A DNA stretch of 52,970 bases from NCBI RefSeq assembly GCF_004138125.1, contig NZ_RXHS01000017.1, positions 1 through 52,970 on the forward strand, written 5' to 3'. Both the position numbers and the translations under genes were made by a program. Position 1 is the stretch's first letter, and every line of letters begins with the position of its first letter. Positions 5,443-15,324 of the stretch are shown here, one piece after another. Source of the DNA: Seramator thermalis (GTDB lineage: Bacteria > Bacteroidota > Bacteroidia > Bacteroidales > Dysgonomonadaceae). Below the pieces are notes generated by a model, which was given only the letters and a program-made list of their open reading frames with translations, was not told the DNA's origin and made no database searches.

Positions 5443-8316
5443 ATGAAGGGATTTAATTTTGAGAAAAACCTAAACCATCAATCACACGCAGTAGATAGCA
5501 CTATTGCGGTGTTTGAGAATATTAGTCTTGTTCAGCCCACAGAAGCGGATAAGAACTACATCAACCCTGCATTTGATTTTACGACTGAAAGAACTTATCC
5601 CGAAAATATTAGAGCTATTCAAGAAAGTAACGGTATTGATGAAAAAATAAAGCGTAACAGTAACATCATTGATATAATGATGGAAACTGGAACTGGTAAA
5701 ACTTATACCTACACTAAAACAATTTTTGAACTCAATAAAAACTACGGCATTTTCAAATTCATAGTCGTTGTTCCAACTTTATCCATCAAAGCAGGAACGA
5801 TTGACTTTTTGAAATCAGACAGCAGCCGTGAGCATTTTAAAGAACAATATGGCAAAACACTTCATTTGCATATTGTAGAAAGTCAGAAAAACAGTAAGAG
5901 TAAAAAATCATTCATACCACCGGCTGTAACCAGTTTTGTAAATGCCGGAACTTTTGAGAAAAACAGTATTCAGGTTATGATTATCAATGCAGGTATGATT
6001 AACTCTGAAACAATGCAAAAAAGCTTTGACAAAGGTTTGTTTGACAAATACACTGTTCCGTTTGATGCCATTGGAGCAACGAAACCTTTTATGATTATTG
6101 ACGAGCCACACAAATTCGGGCAAGGCAATAAGACTTGGGAGAACATTCAGAAAATGAAGCCCCAATTTATTTTACGTTATGGTGCGACTTTTCAAGGATA
6201 TGAAAACTTGATTTACACTTTGACAGCCGTTGATTCGTTCAACAGAAACTTAGTGAAAGGTGTAATCGGACACATAACAGAATTTGAAAGCGGAAAAAAT
6301 GCAATTGTAAAATTCATTGATTCTGATGGAACTGAAGCTACTTTTGAATTGATTGAAAATGAAAAACGAAAAACGGTAACAGTTACCAAAAAAGAAAGCC
6401 TAAAAAAGATTCATCCCGAAATGTCCGATTTGGGAATTCAAAACTTGAACAAAAGCACGGTTGTTTTAACCAACGGTTTAGAAATGAAAAAGGGTGATAA
6501 AATAAACCCTTATTCTTATGCCGAAAAGTTGCAGGAAACAATGATTCAAAAAGCAATAAAACACCATTTTGAAATTGAAAAACAACTATTGACAAGAGAA
6601 GTAAAGATTAAACCATTAACACTTTTCTTCATTGACAATATAGACGAATACCGAAATAAAGAAGGATATATCCGCAAAACTGTTGAGCAATACATCAAAG
6701 CAGAAATTGAAGAATTGCTTAAAACAGAAAAGGATGCTTTTTACAAAGCCTACCTTGAAAAAACATTGCTTGACCTTTCGGCAACACACGCAGGATATTT
6801 TTCAAAAGACAATACCGAAAAAGACGAAGCCATTGAAAAAGAGATAAACGAAATTTTGCACGACAAACAAGCAATGCTTGACTTAGAAAATCCAAGACGA
6901 TTTATTTTTTCAAAATGGACTTTGCGTGAAGGTTGGGACAATCCAAACGTATTTCAGATTTGCAAACTCCGAAGCAGTGGCAGTGAAATTTCAAAACTTC
7001 AAGAAGTTGGTCGTGGTTTGCGTTTACCAGTGAATGAATATGGCAATCGTGTAAAAGACGAACAGTTTTATTTGAACTATTTTGTTGACTTTACCGAAAG
7101 CGACTTTGTAGATAAACTGGTTAGTGAAATCAATCAGAAATCGGGAGCTATTTCTCTCGATGCAGTGCCCGACAAACTATCCGAATTGATGATTAGAAGG
7201 ATATGTGAAGTGTATCGCACAAATGAAGACGACTTGTTGGAACTGCTCGACAAAAATAACGTCATTACTCGAAGCAATAATTTTAAACCCGGCGGATTCG
7301 ATTACATAAAACAAAATTACGCACTCATCTTCAATGGCGTCAATTCCAATAAAATTCGCAAAGCTATTGACTTGCAGAAAAAAATTACCGTCAGAACGGA
7401 AAAATACGGCGAACTGAAAGAGCTTTGGGAAAAGCTAAACGAAAAGGTGGTGTTGGAATATAAATTTGAGAATGAAACAAATTTCAAAGAGCTCTTTACC
7501 AACTATTTGCTGACGGAAAACAACAAGTTTGAGGACGGTGGATTGATAGAGATGACGAAGAAAATAGAAGTAGCTGACGGTAAAGCCATTTTGAAGGATT
7601 CCGTTCCAACATACAGAAGCAATCGGGAGAAAATTAAGACCATGAAATACAGTGACTTTTTGAAAGAACTTTCGAAAGTATTGGATATACAAATCAAAAC
7701 CATTCACCGGTCGATTATCGATTCGGGAACGGATATCAACTCTTTTCTGAACATGAAAACCATCCGAACCATCAAACAGAATTTTGAATATTATTTGATG
7801 GCTAATGCGTTCAACAAATTCAGTATCGAGTATCAAAATGTTTCCGGGTCTATCCATCCAACTAAACTGACCAGTGACGAGGGACTTCCTCTTAAGGAAA
7901 TTACGGCGTCGGAAGTGGGATTGTTATATTCCGAAGAGGACGTAGCGCAAAATTACTATTTCGACGAATTGTATTATGATTCCGATTTGGAAAAATCGAA
8001 CATACAGTCGAATATCGATCAGGTAATCGTTTTTACAAAAATTCCTAAAAATTCCATCAAAATACCTGTGGCCGGAGGCAAAAGCTATTCGCCTGACTTT
8101 GCCTACGTCCTCAAGTTTAAAGACGGCGGGCAAAAACTGCATTTTATTGTAGAAACTAAAAATGTGGGAAGCATGGATGAATTACGACAGGAAGAGAAAG
8201 TGAAAATCAAACATGCCGAAAGGTTTTTCGACGGGAAATTAAGCATCGAGTTTCGGACACAATTTAGTGGAAAACAGATGAAAGATCTGATTAGTGAAAT
8301 TCTGGGTCAGCATTAA
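5443..8316 (+). CDS. res: Type III restriction endonuclease subunit (Res)
   Basis: Res is the ATP-dependent motor and nuclease that, with Mod, cuts DNA carrying unmethylated sites. The 957-residue protein has Walker A TGTGKT at 82-87, helicase motif II DEPH at 220-223, motif VI-like QEVGRGLRLP near 523, and a C-terminal PD-(D/E)XK nuclease with Asp885 and Glu904-x-Lys906 (VETK). All key residues are present, so the enzyme is probably active. Composition changes within the gene: line 6541-6600 has 15 G or C of 60 bases, line 7801-7860 has 24 of 60. After about 7200 the codons resemble the core genes, suggesting a recombination joint (see findings). Confidence 0.95.
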   Translation: MKGFNFEKNLNHQSHAVDSTIAVFENISLVQPTEADKNYINPAFDFTTERTYPENIRAIQESNGIDEKIKRNSNIIDIMMETGTGKTYTYTKTIFELNKNYGIFKFIVVVPTLSIKAGTIDFLKSDSSREHFKEQYGKTLHLHIVESQKNSKSKKSFIPPAVTSFVNAGTFEKNSIQVMIINAGMINSETMQKSFDKGLFDKYTVPFDAIGATKPFMIIDEPHKFGQGNKTWENIQKMKPQFILRYGATFQGYENLIYTLTAVDSFNRNLVKGVIGHITEFESGKNAIVKFIDSDGTEATFELIENEKRKTVTVTKKESLKKIHPEMSDLGIQNLNKSTVVLTNGLEMKKGDKINPYSYAEKLQETMIQKAIKHHFEIEKQLLTREVKIKPLTLFFIDNIDEYRNKEGYIRKTVEQYIKAEIEELLKTEKDAFYKAYLEKTLLDLSATHAGYFSKDNTEKDEAIEKEINEILHDKQAMLDLENPRRFIFSKWTLREGWDNPNVFQICKLRSSGSEISKLQEVGRGLRLPVNEYGNRVKDEQFYLNYFVDFTESDFVDKLVSEINQKSGAISLDAVPDKLSELMIRRICEVYRTNEDDLLELLDKNNVITRSNNFKPGGFDYIKQNYALIFNGVNSNKIRKAIDLQKKITVRTEKYGELKELWEKLNEKVVLEYKFENETNFKELFTNYLLTENNKFEDGGLIEMTKKIEVADGKAILKDSVPTYRSNREKIKTMKYSDFLKELSKVLDIQIKTIHRSIIDSGTDINSFLNMKTIRTIKQNFEYYLMANAFNKFSIEYQNVSGSIHPTKLTSDEGLPLKEITASEVGLLYSEEDVAQNYYFDELYYDSDLEKSNIQSNIDQVIVFTKIPKNSIKIPVAGGKSYSPDFAYVLKFKDGGQKLHFIVETKNVGSMDELRQEEKVKIKHAERFFDGKLSIEFRTQFSGKQMKDLISEILGQH

Positions 8317-8452
8317 ATCAACATTTTTTTTAGTTTCGGGAAAAGCATTTTTGTACTCTTTTCAGCTATATTCTCTCACAAACAAACCTACTTGATTGAT
8401 TGTTATATGGGGAACTGAAGATATTTCAAACAAATCAAAAAAAATTGGAGAT

Positions 8453-9199
8453 GTGAAACGAAATGTTCAATTATCAGTAATGTTGATGATGACTTTGATG
8501 CTATTTCCCTCATTGAATGCGAAAAATGAGGCTTATGTAAGCGATACTTTCAAAACAAAACACAATCGCGAAGTAAAAATTACGTTTATTAAACACGGTA
8601 GCCTGCAAATTGCTTATGACAATTTCTTGATTCAGGTTGATCCGGTATCCATGTTTGCCGATTATTCGACTTTTCCCAAAGCCGATGTTATTTTGATCAC
8701 ACACGAGCATGAGGATCATCTCGATCCGAAAGCAATTGAAGCTTTGACCAAAGAAAACACTGTGCCGGTAATGAACGAATCGAGTGCTAAAAAATCGGGT
8801 AATACAAAAGCCAAAATAATGAAGAATGGCGACAAAATGGAGTTACCGAATCAAATAACCATCGAAGCCGTGCCGGCATACAACATTACACCGGGACGTG
8901 AACAATTCCACCCCCGTTCACGCGACAACGGATACGTCCTCTCCATTGACGGATTGAGGATTTATATCGCAGGCGATACGGAAGATATTCCTGAAATGAA
9001 AAATCTGAAAAATATCGATATCGCCTTCTTGCCCGTTAATCAGCCCTACACGATGACAGTTGCACAAGCGGTGAATGCGGCTAAAATGTTTTCTCCAAAG
9101 GTTTTGTATCCTTACCATTTTGGAAATACGGACGTAAAACCATTAGGAGGACTTTTGAAAAACAGTGGCATAGAAGTGCGACTGCGAGAAATGCAGTAA
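8453..9199 (+). CDS. Exported metallo-beta-lactamase-fold hydrolase, UlaG-like
   Basis: A 248-residue protein of the metal-dependent hydrolase branch of the MBL superfamily, the UlaG or YtkL-like group. The zinc-binding signature THEHEDHLDP is present; later ligands fall in IAGDTEDIPE (Asp) and YPYHFGN (His). I chose the GTG at 8453 because it yields a signal peptide (MKRNVQLSVMLMMTLMLF, then PSLNA-KN); the open frame extends to a TTG at 8396 whose residues are not signal-like. Export to the periplasm is therefore likely, which is unusual for this mostly cytoplasmic group. The substrate is unknown. It stands alone between res and the convergent glmS. Confidence 0.85.
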   Translation: MKRNVQLSVMLMMTLMLFPSLNAKNEAYVSDTFKTKHNREVKITFIKHGSLQIAYDNFLIQVDPVSMFADYSTFPKADVILITHEHEDHLDPKAIEALTKENTVPVMNESSAKKSGNTKAKIMKNGDKMELPNQITIEAVPAYNITPGREQFHPRSRDNGYVLSIDGLRIYIAGDTEDIPEMKNLKNIDIAFLPVNQPYTMTVAQAVNAAKMFSPKVLYPYHFGNTDVKPLGGLLKNSGIEVRLREMQ

Positions 9200-9238
9200 G
9201 GATTATTTTTGCCGCATGAGAAAAAATCATCTACACCC

Positions 9239-11083
9239 CTATTCCACCGTAACCGATTTGGCAAGATTGCGAGGCTGATCAACGTCGCATCCTTTGATAA
9301 CGGCAATGTGATAGGCGAGCAGTTGCAACGGGATGGAAGTGAGAATCGGATAAAGACATTCGTCCGTTTCGGGGATGGTGATCACATGATCGGCCATTTC
9401 GCGAACCGTCCGATCGTTTTCAGACACCACGGCTATAATTTTCCCTTTTCGCGCTTTTACCTCCTGAATATTGCTCACTACCTTGTCATAAACTACTCCA
9501 CCCATAGGAGCGATTACCACAACCGGCATTTCTTGACTGATCAGCGCTATGGGACCATGCTTCATTTCTGCGGCTGGATATCCTTCGGCATGTATATATG
9601 AGATTTCTTTCAACTTCAACGCACCTTCAAGTGCTACCGGATAATTGAAACCTCGCCCAAGGTAGATGAAATGTTGCGCATAGGTAAATATCTTCGAAAG
9701 TTCAGCTATCAAATTGTCTTGTTTCAAAATGGAAATGATTTTCTCAGGTATGCGCGACATTTCTTTCAAAATGGAGAGATACATCTCTTCCGATATGGTT
9801 CCCTTTTCCTTTCCCAACACCAAAGCAATCATGGTCAACACAGTTACTTGAGCGGTAAAGGCTTTAGTAGATGCCACTCCGATTTCGGGCCCGACGTGTG
9901 TATAACAGCCGGCATGCGTAGTACGTGCGATGGACGAACCCACCACATTACATATTCCGAACAAAAAAGCGCCTTTCGATTTGGCTAATTGGGCCGCGGC
10001 AAGAGTATCGGCCGTCTCTCCCGATTGCGAAATAACCATCACCACATCGTCCCTGTCGATGACCGGATTTCGGTATCTGAATTCTGATGAATACTCTACT
10101 TCAACCGGAATACGTGTAAATTCTTCGATGACGTATTTACCTATCAATCCGGCATGCCACGAAGTACCACAGGCCGAAATAATGATGCGTTTCGCATTCA
10201 GAAATTTATCTTTGTGATCGATGATGCCGGCAATGGAAATATTGTTCTCCGATATGTTGACACGACCGCGCATACAGTCGGTAAGTGTTCGAGGCTGTTC
10301 GAAAATTTCTTTCAGCATGAAATGCGGATATCCACTCTTTTCGAGCTGACTGATGGTCATTTCGAGTTGTTTGATTTGCGGTGTTTTCTCCACGTTCGAA
10401 ATCGTTTTGACGTGAAGTCCGTTAATAAGATCGAGAGAAGCGATTTCTTCCTCATCCAGGTAAATCACTTTGTTTGTATATTCTACTATGGGTGTTGCAT
10501 CGGAAGCAAGGAAATACTCGTCATCGCCAATCCCGATGATGAGCGGACTACCTTTGCGGGCAGCCACGATAACATCGGGATTATCCAAATCGATAACGGC
10601 AATCGCATAGGCCCCCACCACTTCGTTCAGAGCCAATTGCACGGCGGTGGCCAAATCAACGGCATGTTCGTTTTTAACGTATTCTATCAGTTGAACAAGT
10701 ACCTCGGTGTCGGTTTGGCTTTGAAAAGTGAAACCGTGCATCAGAAGGCCCTCTTTGAGTTCAGAATAGTTTTCGATGATGCCGTTGTGGATCAGAGCAA
10801 TTCGCTCCGATTGAGAGTAATGCGGATGAGCATTCACCTGATTGGGCTCGCCATGCGTAGCCCATCGTGTGTGAGCGATACCCATTGTCCCGCCGATATC
10901 TTTTCCTTGAGCAAAAGCTTCCAAATCCGAAACCTTTCCCTTTGTTTTGTAAACGTTGAGGTTATTGTCCGAAAGCAAAGCAATTCCGGCACTGTCGTAG
11001 CCTCTGTATTCCAAGCGCTTCAATCCTTTGATCAAAACATCGTATGCTTGCCGTTTACCGATATAACCAACAATTCCACACAT
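9239..11083 (-). CDS. glmS: Glutamine-fructose-6-phosphate aminotransferase
   Basis: GlmS makes glucosamine-6-phosphate from fructose-6-phosphate and glutamine, the first step to UDP-GlcNAc for peptidoglycan and lipid A. It has 614 residues, the normal size. The N-terminal nucleophile Cys2 is in MCGIVGYIG and the glutaminase domain continues with AHTRWATHG. Two SIS domains follow, with SACGTSWHAGL and SQSGETADTL. The C-terminus DQPRNLAKSVTVE is that of a complete enzyme. It starts 14 bases after the S41 protease gene, so it is probably the last gene of the minus-strand block that begins with the GNAT gene. No glmS ribozyme is expected or visible in that gap. Confidence 0.98.
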   Translation of the reverse strand: MCGIVGYIGKRQAYDVLIKGLKRLEYRGYDSAGIALLSDNNLNVYKTKGKVSDLEAFAQGKDIGGTMGIAHTRWATHGEPNQVNAHPHYSQSERIALIHNGIIENYSELKEGLLMHGFTFQSQTDTEVLVQLIEYVKNEHAVDLATAVQLALNEVVGAYAIAVIDLDNPDVIVAARKGSPLIIGIGDDEYFLASDATPIVEYTNKVIYLDEEEIASLDLINGLHVKTISNVEKTPQIKQLEMTISQLEKSGYPHFMLKEIFEQPRTLTDCMRGRVNISENNISIAGIIDHKDKFLNAKRIIISACGTSWHAGLIGKYVIEEFTRIPVEVEYSSEFRYRNPVIDRDDVVMVISQSGETADTLAAAQLAKSKGAFLFGICNVVGSSIARTTHAGCYTHVGPEIGVASTKAFTAQVTVLTMIALVLGKEKGTISEEMYLSILKEMSRIPEKIISILKQDNLIAELSKIFTYAQHFIYLGRGFNYPVALEGALKLKEISYIHAEGYPAAEMKHGPIALISQEMPVVVIAPMGGVVYDKVVSNIQEVKARKGKIIAVVSENDRTVREMADHVITIPETDECLYPILTSIPLQLLAYHIAVIKGCDVDQPRNLAKSVTVE

Positions 11084-11097
11084 TTTTTTCGTCGTAT

Positions 11098-12723
11098 TTA
11101 TGAGTTTGGGCTCGAGAACTTATTTGCGAGCCCTTTCAACAGGTTATTGTATCGTTCCTCGTCGTTGATAATGCGAAAAGCTTCTTTGAATATTTCGTTT
11201 TCGTCGTTCATAATTCTGAAATATGCAGACGAGTTGTACAAATCACGTGCGATAAGAGCTTTCAATTGAGTAAAAAGAAGACTTTGCGAGCGTTCGAACT
11301 GCTCATCATCCCATTTAATGCTATCTGCATCAGCCATTTGTTTGAGATTGTCAATGATTTGGGGAGATATCCCATATCCTTTTTTGAATGTTTCCGCATC
11401 GGGATAAGTGGCGAGTAACGTCTTGCGATTACGATCGACTTCGGATATCGAAATCCGATTGACAATACCTTTTGCAATGAGATCACGGTGCAGATTGGTG
11501 AGCGTGGTGGTATCAATAGGAACAAAATAATCGGGCATTATGCCTCCTCCACCATAAACAGTACGCTTGTTGACCAATGTCTTATATTTCAACGAATCGG
11601 GGAAATGGATACTATCGGCATGAATGAGCTCTCCGCGATTATAACGGTTAAGTACGTCCATGTTATAGGACTCGAGATCTCCGTTCTCGTAAGGTTTTTG
11701 AATGCTGCGTCCGGTAGGGGTATAATAACGCGCAACGGTCAGACGTATCATGGTGCCGTCGGGAAGCGGCAACTGCCGTTGCACGAGTCCCTTTCCGAAT
11801 GTACGTCGTCCCACAATCACCCCTCTGTCCCAATCCTGCACTGCTCCCGAAAGAATTTCGCTGGCCGAAGCCGATCCTTCGTCAACAAGCACTACCAAAT
11901 TGCCTTTCTTGAAATTGCCTTTGTCGGTGGAATTGATACTATACCGGGGTTGATTTTTACCTTCGGTATAAACGATAAGTTTGCCCTCTTCGAGGAACTC
12001 GTCGGTGATATCGGTAGCAGTTTGCAAAATACCCCCCCCATTGCCTGTCAGATCAAGAATCAGATTTTTCATTCCGGCTGTAAGTAGTGCGTTTTCGGCC
12101 TTTCGAAACTCATCGGTAGATGTAGCGGCAAAGCGACTCAAACGGATGTAGCCGGTATGATCGTCAACCATATACGAAGCGTCTATGCTGTAAATGGGAA
12201 TTTTGTCGCGAACGATGCGGAACTCGAGCAATTGAGGAGTATTTCTGCGCAAGACCTTTACCTTCACTTCTGTTCCTTTCGGGCCTCTCAGCTTGCGAAT
12301 AACGTCATTCGTATTCATTTTGACACCGGCAATCAGCGTATCGTTCACATACAGAATTTTATCTCCCGGCAAAATGCCTACCTCCTGCGATGGTCCTCCC
12401 GAAATAACTTCCATCACATAGAGTGTGTCCGTGAGCATATTGAACGAGATACCGATTCCTTCGAAATCGCCTTGTAAAGGTTCGTTCATTGCCTTCACTT
12501 CTTCTTTATCAAGATAGGAAGAATGTGGATCGAGGTCGCTGAGCATTGCTCTAATAGCTGTTTCCGTCAATTTTTCGGAATCCACATCGTCCACATATAG
12601 ATTTTTGATGAGCTGTAAGGTTCGTTCGAGTTTGAGACCATCCAAACTGGGGCGCAATTGTCCGAATCCTTCGGTCGAAATCAAAAAGAGGGTGAAAAGA
12701 AAAGCGATTATTTTTTTGTTCAT
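11098..12723 (-). CDS. S41 family C-terminal processing protease
   Basis: A periplasmic serine protease of the CtpA/Prc family (541 residues). It has a signal peptide (MNKKIIAFLFTLFLI, to about residue 22), a PDZ domain (GIGISFNMLTD through GILPGDKILYVND) and the tail-specific protease core. The catalytic pair is visible: Ser286 in GSASASEIL and Lys311 in TFGKGLVQ, 25 residues apart as in Prc and CtpB. Such enzymes trim exported proteins from the C-terminus; Bacteroidota usually carry several. It lies between coaD and glmS with gaps of 19 and 14 bases. The long C-terminal extension after about residue 420 is typical of Bacteroidota members. Confidence 0.95.
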   Translation of the reverse strand: MNKKIIAFLFTLFLISTEGFGQLRPSLDGLKLERTLQLIKNLYVDDVDSEKLTETAIRAMLSDLDPHSSYLDKEEVKAMNEPLQGDFEGIGISFNMLTDTLYVMEVISGGPSQEVGILPGDKILYVNDTLIAGVKMNTNDVIRKLRGPKGTEVKVKVLRRNTPQLLEFRIVRDKIPIYSIDASYMVDDHTGYIRLSRFAATSTDEFRKAENALLTAGMKNLILDLTGNGGGILQTATDITDEFLEEGKLIVYTEGKNQPRYSINSTDKGNFKKGNLVVLVDEGSASASEILSGAVQDWDRGVIVGRRTFGKGLVQRQLPLPDGTMIRLTVARYYTPTGRSIQKPYENGDLESYNMDVLNRYNRGELIHADSIHFPDSLKYKTLVNKRTVYGGGGIMPDYFVPIDTTTLTNLHRDLIAKGIVNRISISEVDRNRKTLLATYPDAETFKKGYGISPQIIDNLKQMADADSIKWDDEQFERSQSLLFTQLKALIARDLYNSSAYFRIMNDENEIFKEAFRIINDEERYNNLLKGLANKFSSPNS

Positions 12724-12742
12724 AAATCTGATTTTAGCCTGT

Positions 12743-13258
12743 TTACATTTTGATCTTCATTCCTTTGGGTACAAAATCGGAAACATCGTGCCCATATCGA
12801 AGCAATTCTCTCACTTGAGTCGAACTTACGTGTGTGAGCGCGGGTTCGGTGAACAGAACAAAGGTTTCGATTCCCGAGAGTGCACGATTCATGTCGGCGA
12901 TCGTTTTTTCGTATTCGAAATCGTTTACGGATCGAATTCCCCGTAAAATGTATTTTGCGCCGGTTTTTTTTGCAAAATCGATGGTGAGAGAATCATAATA
13001 ACCTACTTTGACGCGGGGCTCGTTTTCATAGAGGTTGCCGATCATGTGCAATCGTTGTTCGAGCGAAAAGTAGGTTTTTTTCGATTCGTTGACACCAATT
13101 GCAATTACGATTTCATCCACCAGTCCCAATGCTCTCTGCACGAGCGATTCGTGACCGATGGTGAATGGATCGAATGTGCCCGGGAAAAGGGCGATGCGCT
13201 TGTCGGCATTATCGGAAACATTCCCGGTATAAAATGAAGCTTGATGGGAATCGTCCAT
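12743..13258 (-). CDS. coaD: Phosphopantetheine adenylyltransferase
   Basis: CoaD catalyses the fourth step of coenzyme A synthesis, 4'-phosphopantetheine + ATP to dephospho-CoA. The nucleotidyltransferase signature is present: [18 protein letters not shown] (the HxGH-type motif reads TIGH) and the C-terminal [10 protein letters not shown] (ISSTxVR). The protein has 171 residues, about 15 more than usual, because of an N-terminal stretch [19 protein letters not shown]; no nearer Met precedes KRIALFPG. CoaE, the next enzyme of the pathway, is encoded at 43880. The gene follows parE and precedes the S41 protease, a gene order common in Bacteroidales. Confidence 0.95.
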   Translation of the reverse strand: MDDSHQASFYTGNVSDNADKRIALFPGTFDPFTIGHESLVQRALGLVDEIVIAIGVNESKKTYFSLEQRLHMIGNLYENEPRVKVGYYDSLTIDFAKKTGAKYILRGIRSVNDFEYEKTIADMNRALSGIETFVLFTEPALTHVSSTQVRELLRYGHDVSDFVPKGMKIKM

Positions 13259-13377
13259 TTTTCAAATTTTAATGAGTTGGATAACCGAGATATAAAATGT
13301 TTATTCGGGAGCAACGCGCCAAAAATTCGATTAAAGTCAAGCAGAAATGCTCGCGTATTTTGTATCGTGATGAAAAC

Positions 13378-15258
13378 CTATGCCACTTCATCCCCATCGA
13401 TCACCAGATTTTCGATGATGAAATTCTGGCGCTCAGGCGTATTTTTGCCCATATAAAACTCCAACAGCTCTTTCAACAAGTCTTCCTTACGCATGGTAAC
13501 TCTGTCAAGTCGCATGTCGGGGCCGATGAAATGACGAAATTCGTCAGGCGATATTTCGCCCAAACCTTTGAATCGTGTTATCTCGGGATTCGGCCCTAAT
13601 TCGTCGATGGCAGCGAGGCGTTCTTCGTCGGTGTAGCAATAAATTGTTTTTTTCTTGTTACGCACCCTGAATAACGGCGTTTGCAGGATATATACGTGAT
13701 TTTTCTTGATCAAATCAGGAAAGAATTGCAGGAAAAACGTGAGTAACAGCAGTCGTATATGCATACCATCGGTATCGGCATCGGTGGCGATGATCACCTT
13801 ATTATAGCGAAGCCCTTCCATGCCGTCTTCGATATTGAGGGCTGCCTGCAGCAAATTGAATTCCTCATTTTCGTAAACGATTTTTTTTGTAAGTCCGAAG
13901 CAGTTAAGCGGTTTCCCGCGCAGACTGAAAACGGCCTGTAGATTCGGATCGCGACTTTTGGTGATAGAACCGCTCGCCGAATCACCCTCGGTGATAAAGA
14001 TAGATGTTTCGTCGAGCTGATCGCCTTTGGCATCATTATAATGAATGCGGCAGTCGCGCAATTTTTTGTTGTGCAGACTTGCTTTTTTTGCTCTTTCACG
14101 CGCGAGTTTGGTTACGCCTGCAATGGCTTTACGTTCTTTTTCCGAATCAAGAATTTTTTTCTGAAGAATATCGGCTGTTTCGGGATTTTTGTGCAAATAA
14201 TTGTCGAGCTCTTTTTTCAGAAAGTCGCCGATATATTTGTTAACGGAAACGCCATTGGGTGACATGTCTCTCGATCCGAGCTTCGTTTTGGTTTGCGATT
14301 CAAAAACCGGTTCCTCCACTTTGATGCTGATTGCAGCCACAATGCCGTTACGAATATCGGAATATTCGAAATTGCGATTGAAAAATTCCTTGATGGTGCG
14401 TGCCGAAGCCTCGCGAAAAGCCGAAAGATGCGTTCCGCCCTGCGAAGTGTGCTGCCCGTTGACAAACGAGTAATATTCTTCTCCGTACTGATTGGTGTGG
14501 GTGATGGCTACTTCAATGTCTTCACCATAAAGATGAATGATGGGATAGAGATTTTCGGACGTCAGATTTTCGTTGAGCAGATCTTCAAGTCCGTTTTTCG
14601 ACGTATATTTCTTTCCGTTGAAAACAATCGTTAAGCCGGTATTCAGAAATACATAGTTTTTGAGTAACGGTTCAATAAACTGTTCCCGATAAACATATCC
14701 GTCGAATATTTCCGGATCGGGCGTAAACGACACAAGCGTACCGTTGCTTTCGCCCGTCGCATCGGAAGTTTCTTCACGAACCACGATTCCGCGTTGGTAT
14801 TCCACACAACTCGATTTGCCATCGCGGTAACTTTCAATAAAAAAACGCGACGAAAGCGCGTTAACGGCTTTGATGCCGACACCGTTGAGCCCCACCGATT
14901 TCTTGAAAGCCTTTGAGTCGTACTTGGCGCCTGTATTCATTTTGGAAGAAACATCCTTCACTTTGCCGAGTGGTACACCACGACCGTAATCGCGGACACT
15001 GACATTTGACCCTTCGATTTTCACTTCGATGGTTTTTCCGAAACCCATCATAAACTCGTCGATGGAATTATCGAGCACCTCCTTGAGCAGTACGTAAATA
15101 CCGTCGTCATACGACGAACCGTCGCCCAACTTTCCGATGTACATGCCCGGGCGGCGACGGATATGCTCCTGCCATTCAAGCGTAACGATGTTTTCTTCCT
15201 GATAATTCCCGTTAGTTGAAAGCAAATTTTTATCTAATTCTGCCACTTCTTTATCCAC
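13378..15258 (-). CDS. parE: DNA topoisomerase IV subunit B (type IIA)
   Basis: ParE is the ATPase subunit of the enzyme that decatenates daughter chromosomes. The 626-residue protein has the GHKL ATPase motifs [17 protein letters not shown] and [11 protein letters not shown], then the Toprim metal-binding motifs EGDSASGS and DADTDGMH. Its length is that of ParE or short GyrB proteins without insertions. The initial [18 protein letters not shown] and the neighbour coaD match the Bacteroidales topoisomerase IV gene rather than gyrB. The partner parC is not in the window. It follows the GNAT gene by 66 bases on the same strand. Confidence 0.93.
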   Translation of the reverse strand: MDKEVAELDKNLLSTNGNYQEENIVTLEWQEHIRRRPGMYIGKLGDGSSYDDGIYVLLKEVLDNSIDEFMMGFGKTIEVKIEGSNVSVRDYGRGVPLGKVKDVSSKMNTGAKYDSKAFKKSVGLNGVGIKAVNALSSRFFIESYRDGKSSCVEYQRGIVVREETSDATGESNGTLVSFTPDPEIFDGYVYREQFIEPLLKNYVFLNTGLTIVFNGKKYTSKNGLEDLLNENLTSENLYPIIHLYGEDIEVAITHTNQYGEEYYSFVNGQHTSQGGTHLSAFREASARTIKEFFNRNFEYSDIRNGIVAAISIKVEEPVFESQTKTKLGSRDMSPNGVSVNKYIGDFLKKELDNYLHKNPETADILQKKILDSEKERKAIAGVTKLARERAKKASLHNKKLRDCRIHYNDAKGDQLDETSIFITEGDSASGSITKSRDPNLQAVFSLRGKPLNCFGLTKKIVYENEEFNLLQAALNIEDGMEGLRYNKVIIATDADTDGMHIRLLLLTFFLQFFPDLIKKNHVYILQTPLFRVRNKKKTIYCYTDEERLAAIDELGPNPEITRFKGLGEISPDEFRHFIGPDMRLDRVTMRKEDLLKELLEFYMGKNTPERQNFIIENLVIDGDEVA

Positions 15259-15324
15259 CGTCCTTTCTAAAATCTTCCTGAAAAATTAAAACAATCAACC
15301 TGAATATCTTCGATCGTGTTGCAA

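Noticed and set aside
11084..11097. glmS ribozyme upstream of glmS
   Set aside because: Only 14 bases separate glmS from the preceding gene, so there is no room, and the ribozyme is mainly a Gram-positive element.
10154..11269. Long open frame on the plus strand (371 codons) opposite glmS
   Set aside because: It lies antisense to the glmS gene, whose product has all family motifs. The translation has no recognisable domain and arises from the mirrored codon pattern.
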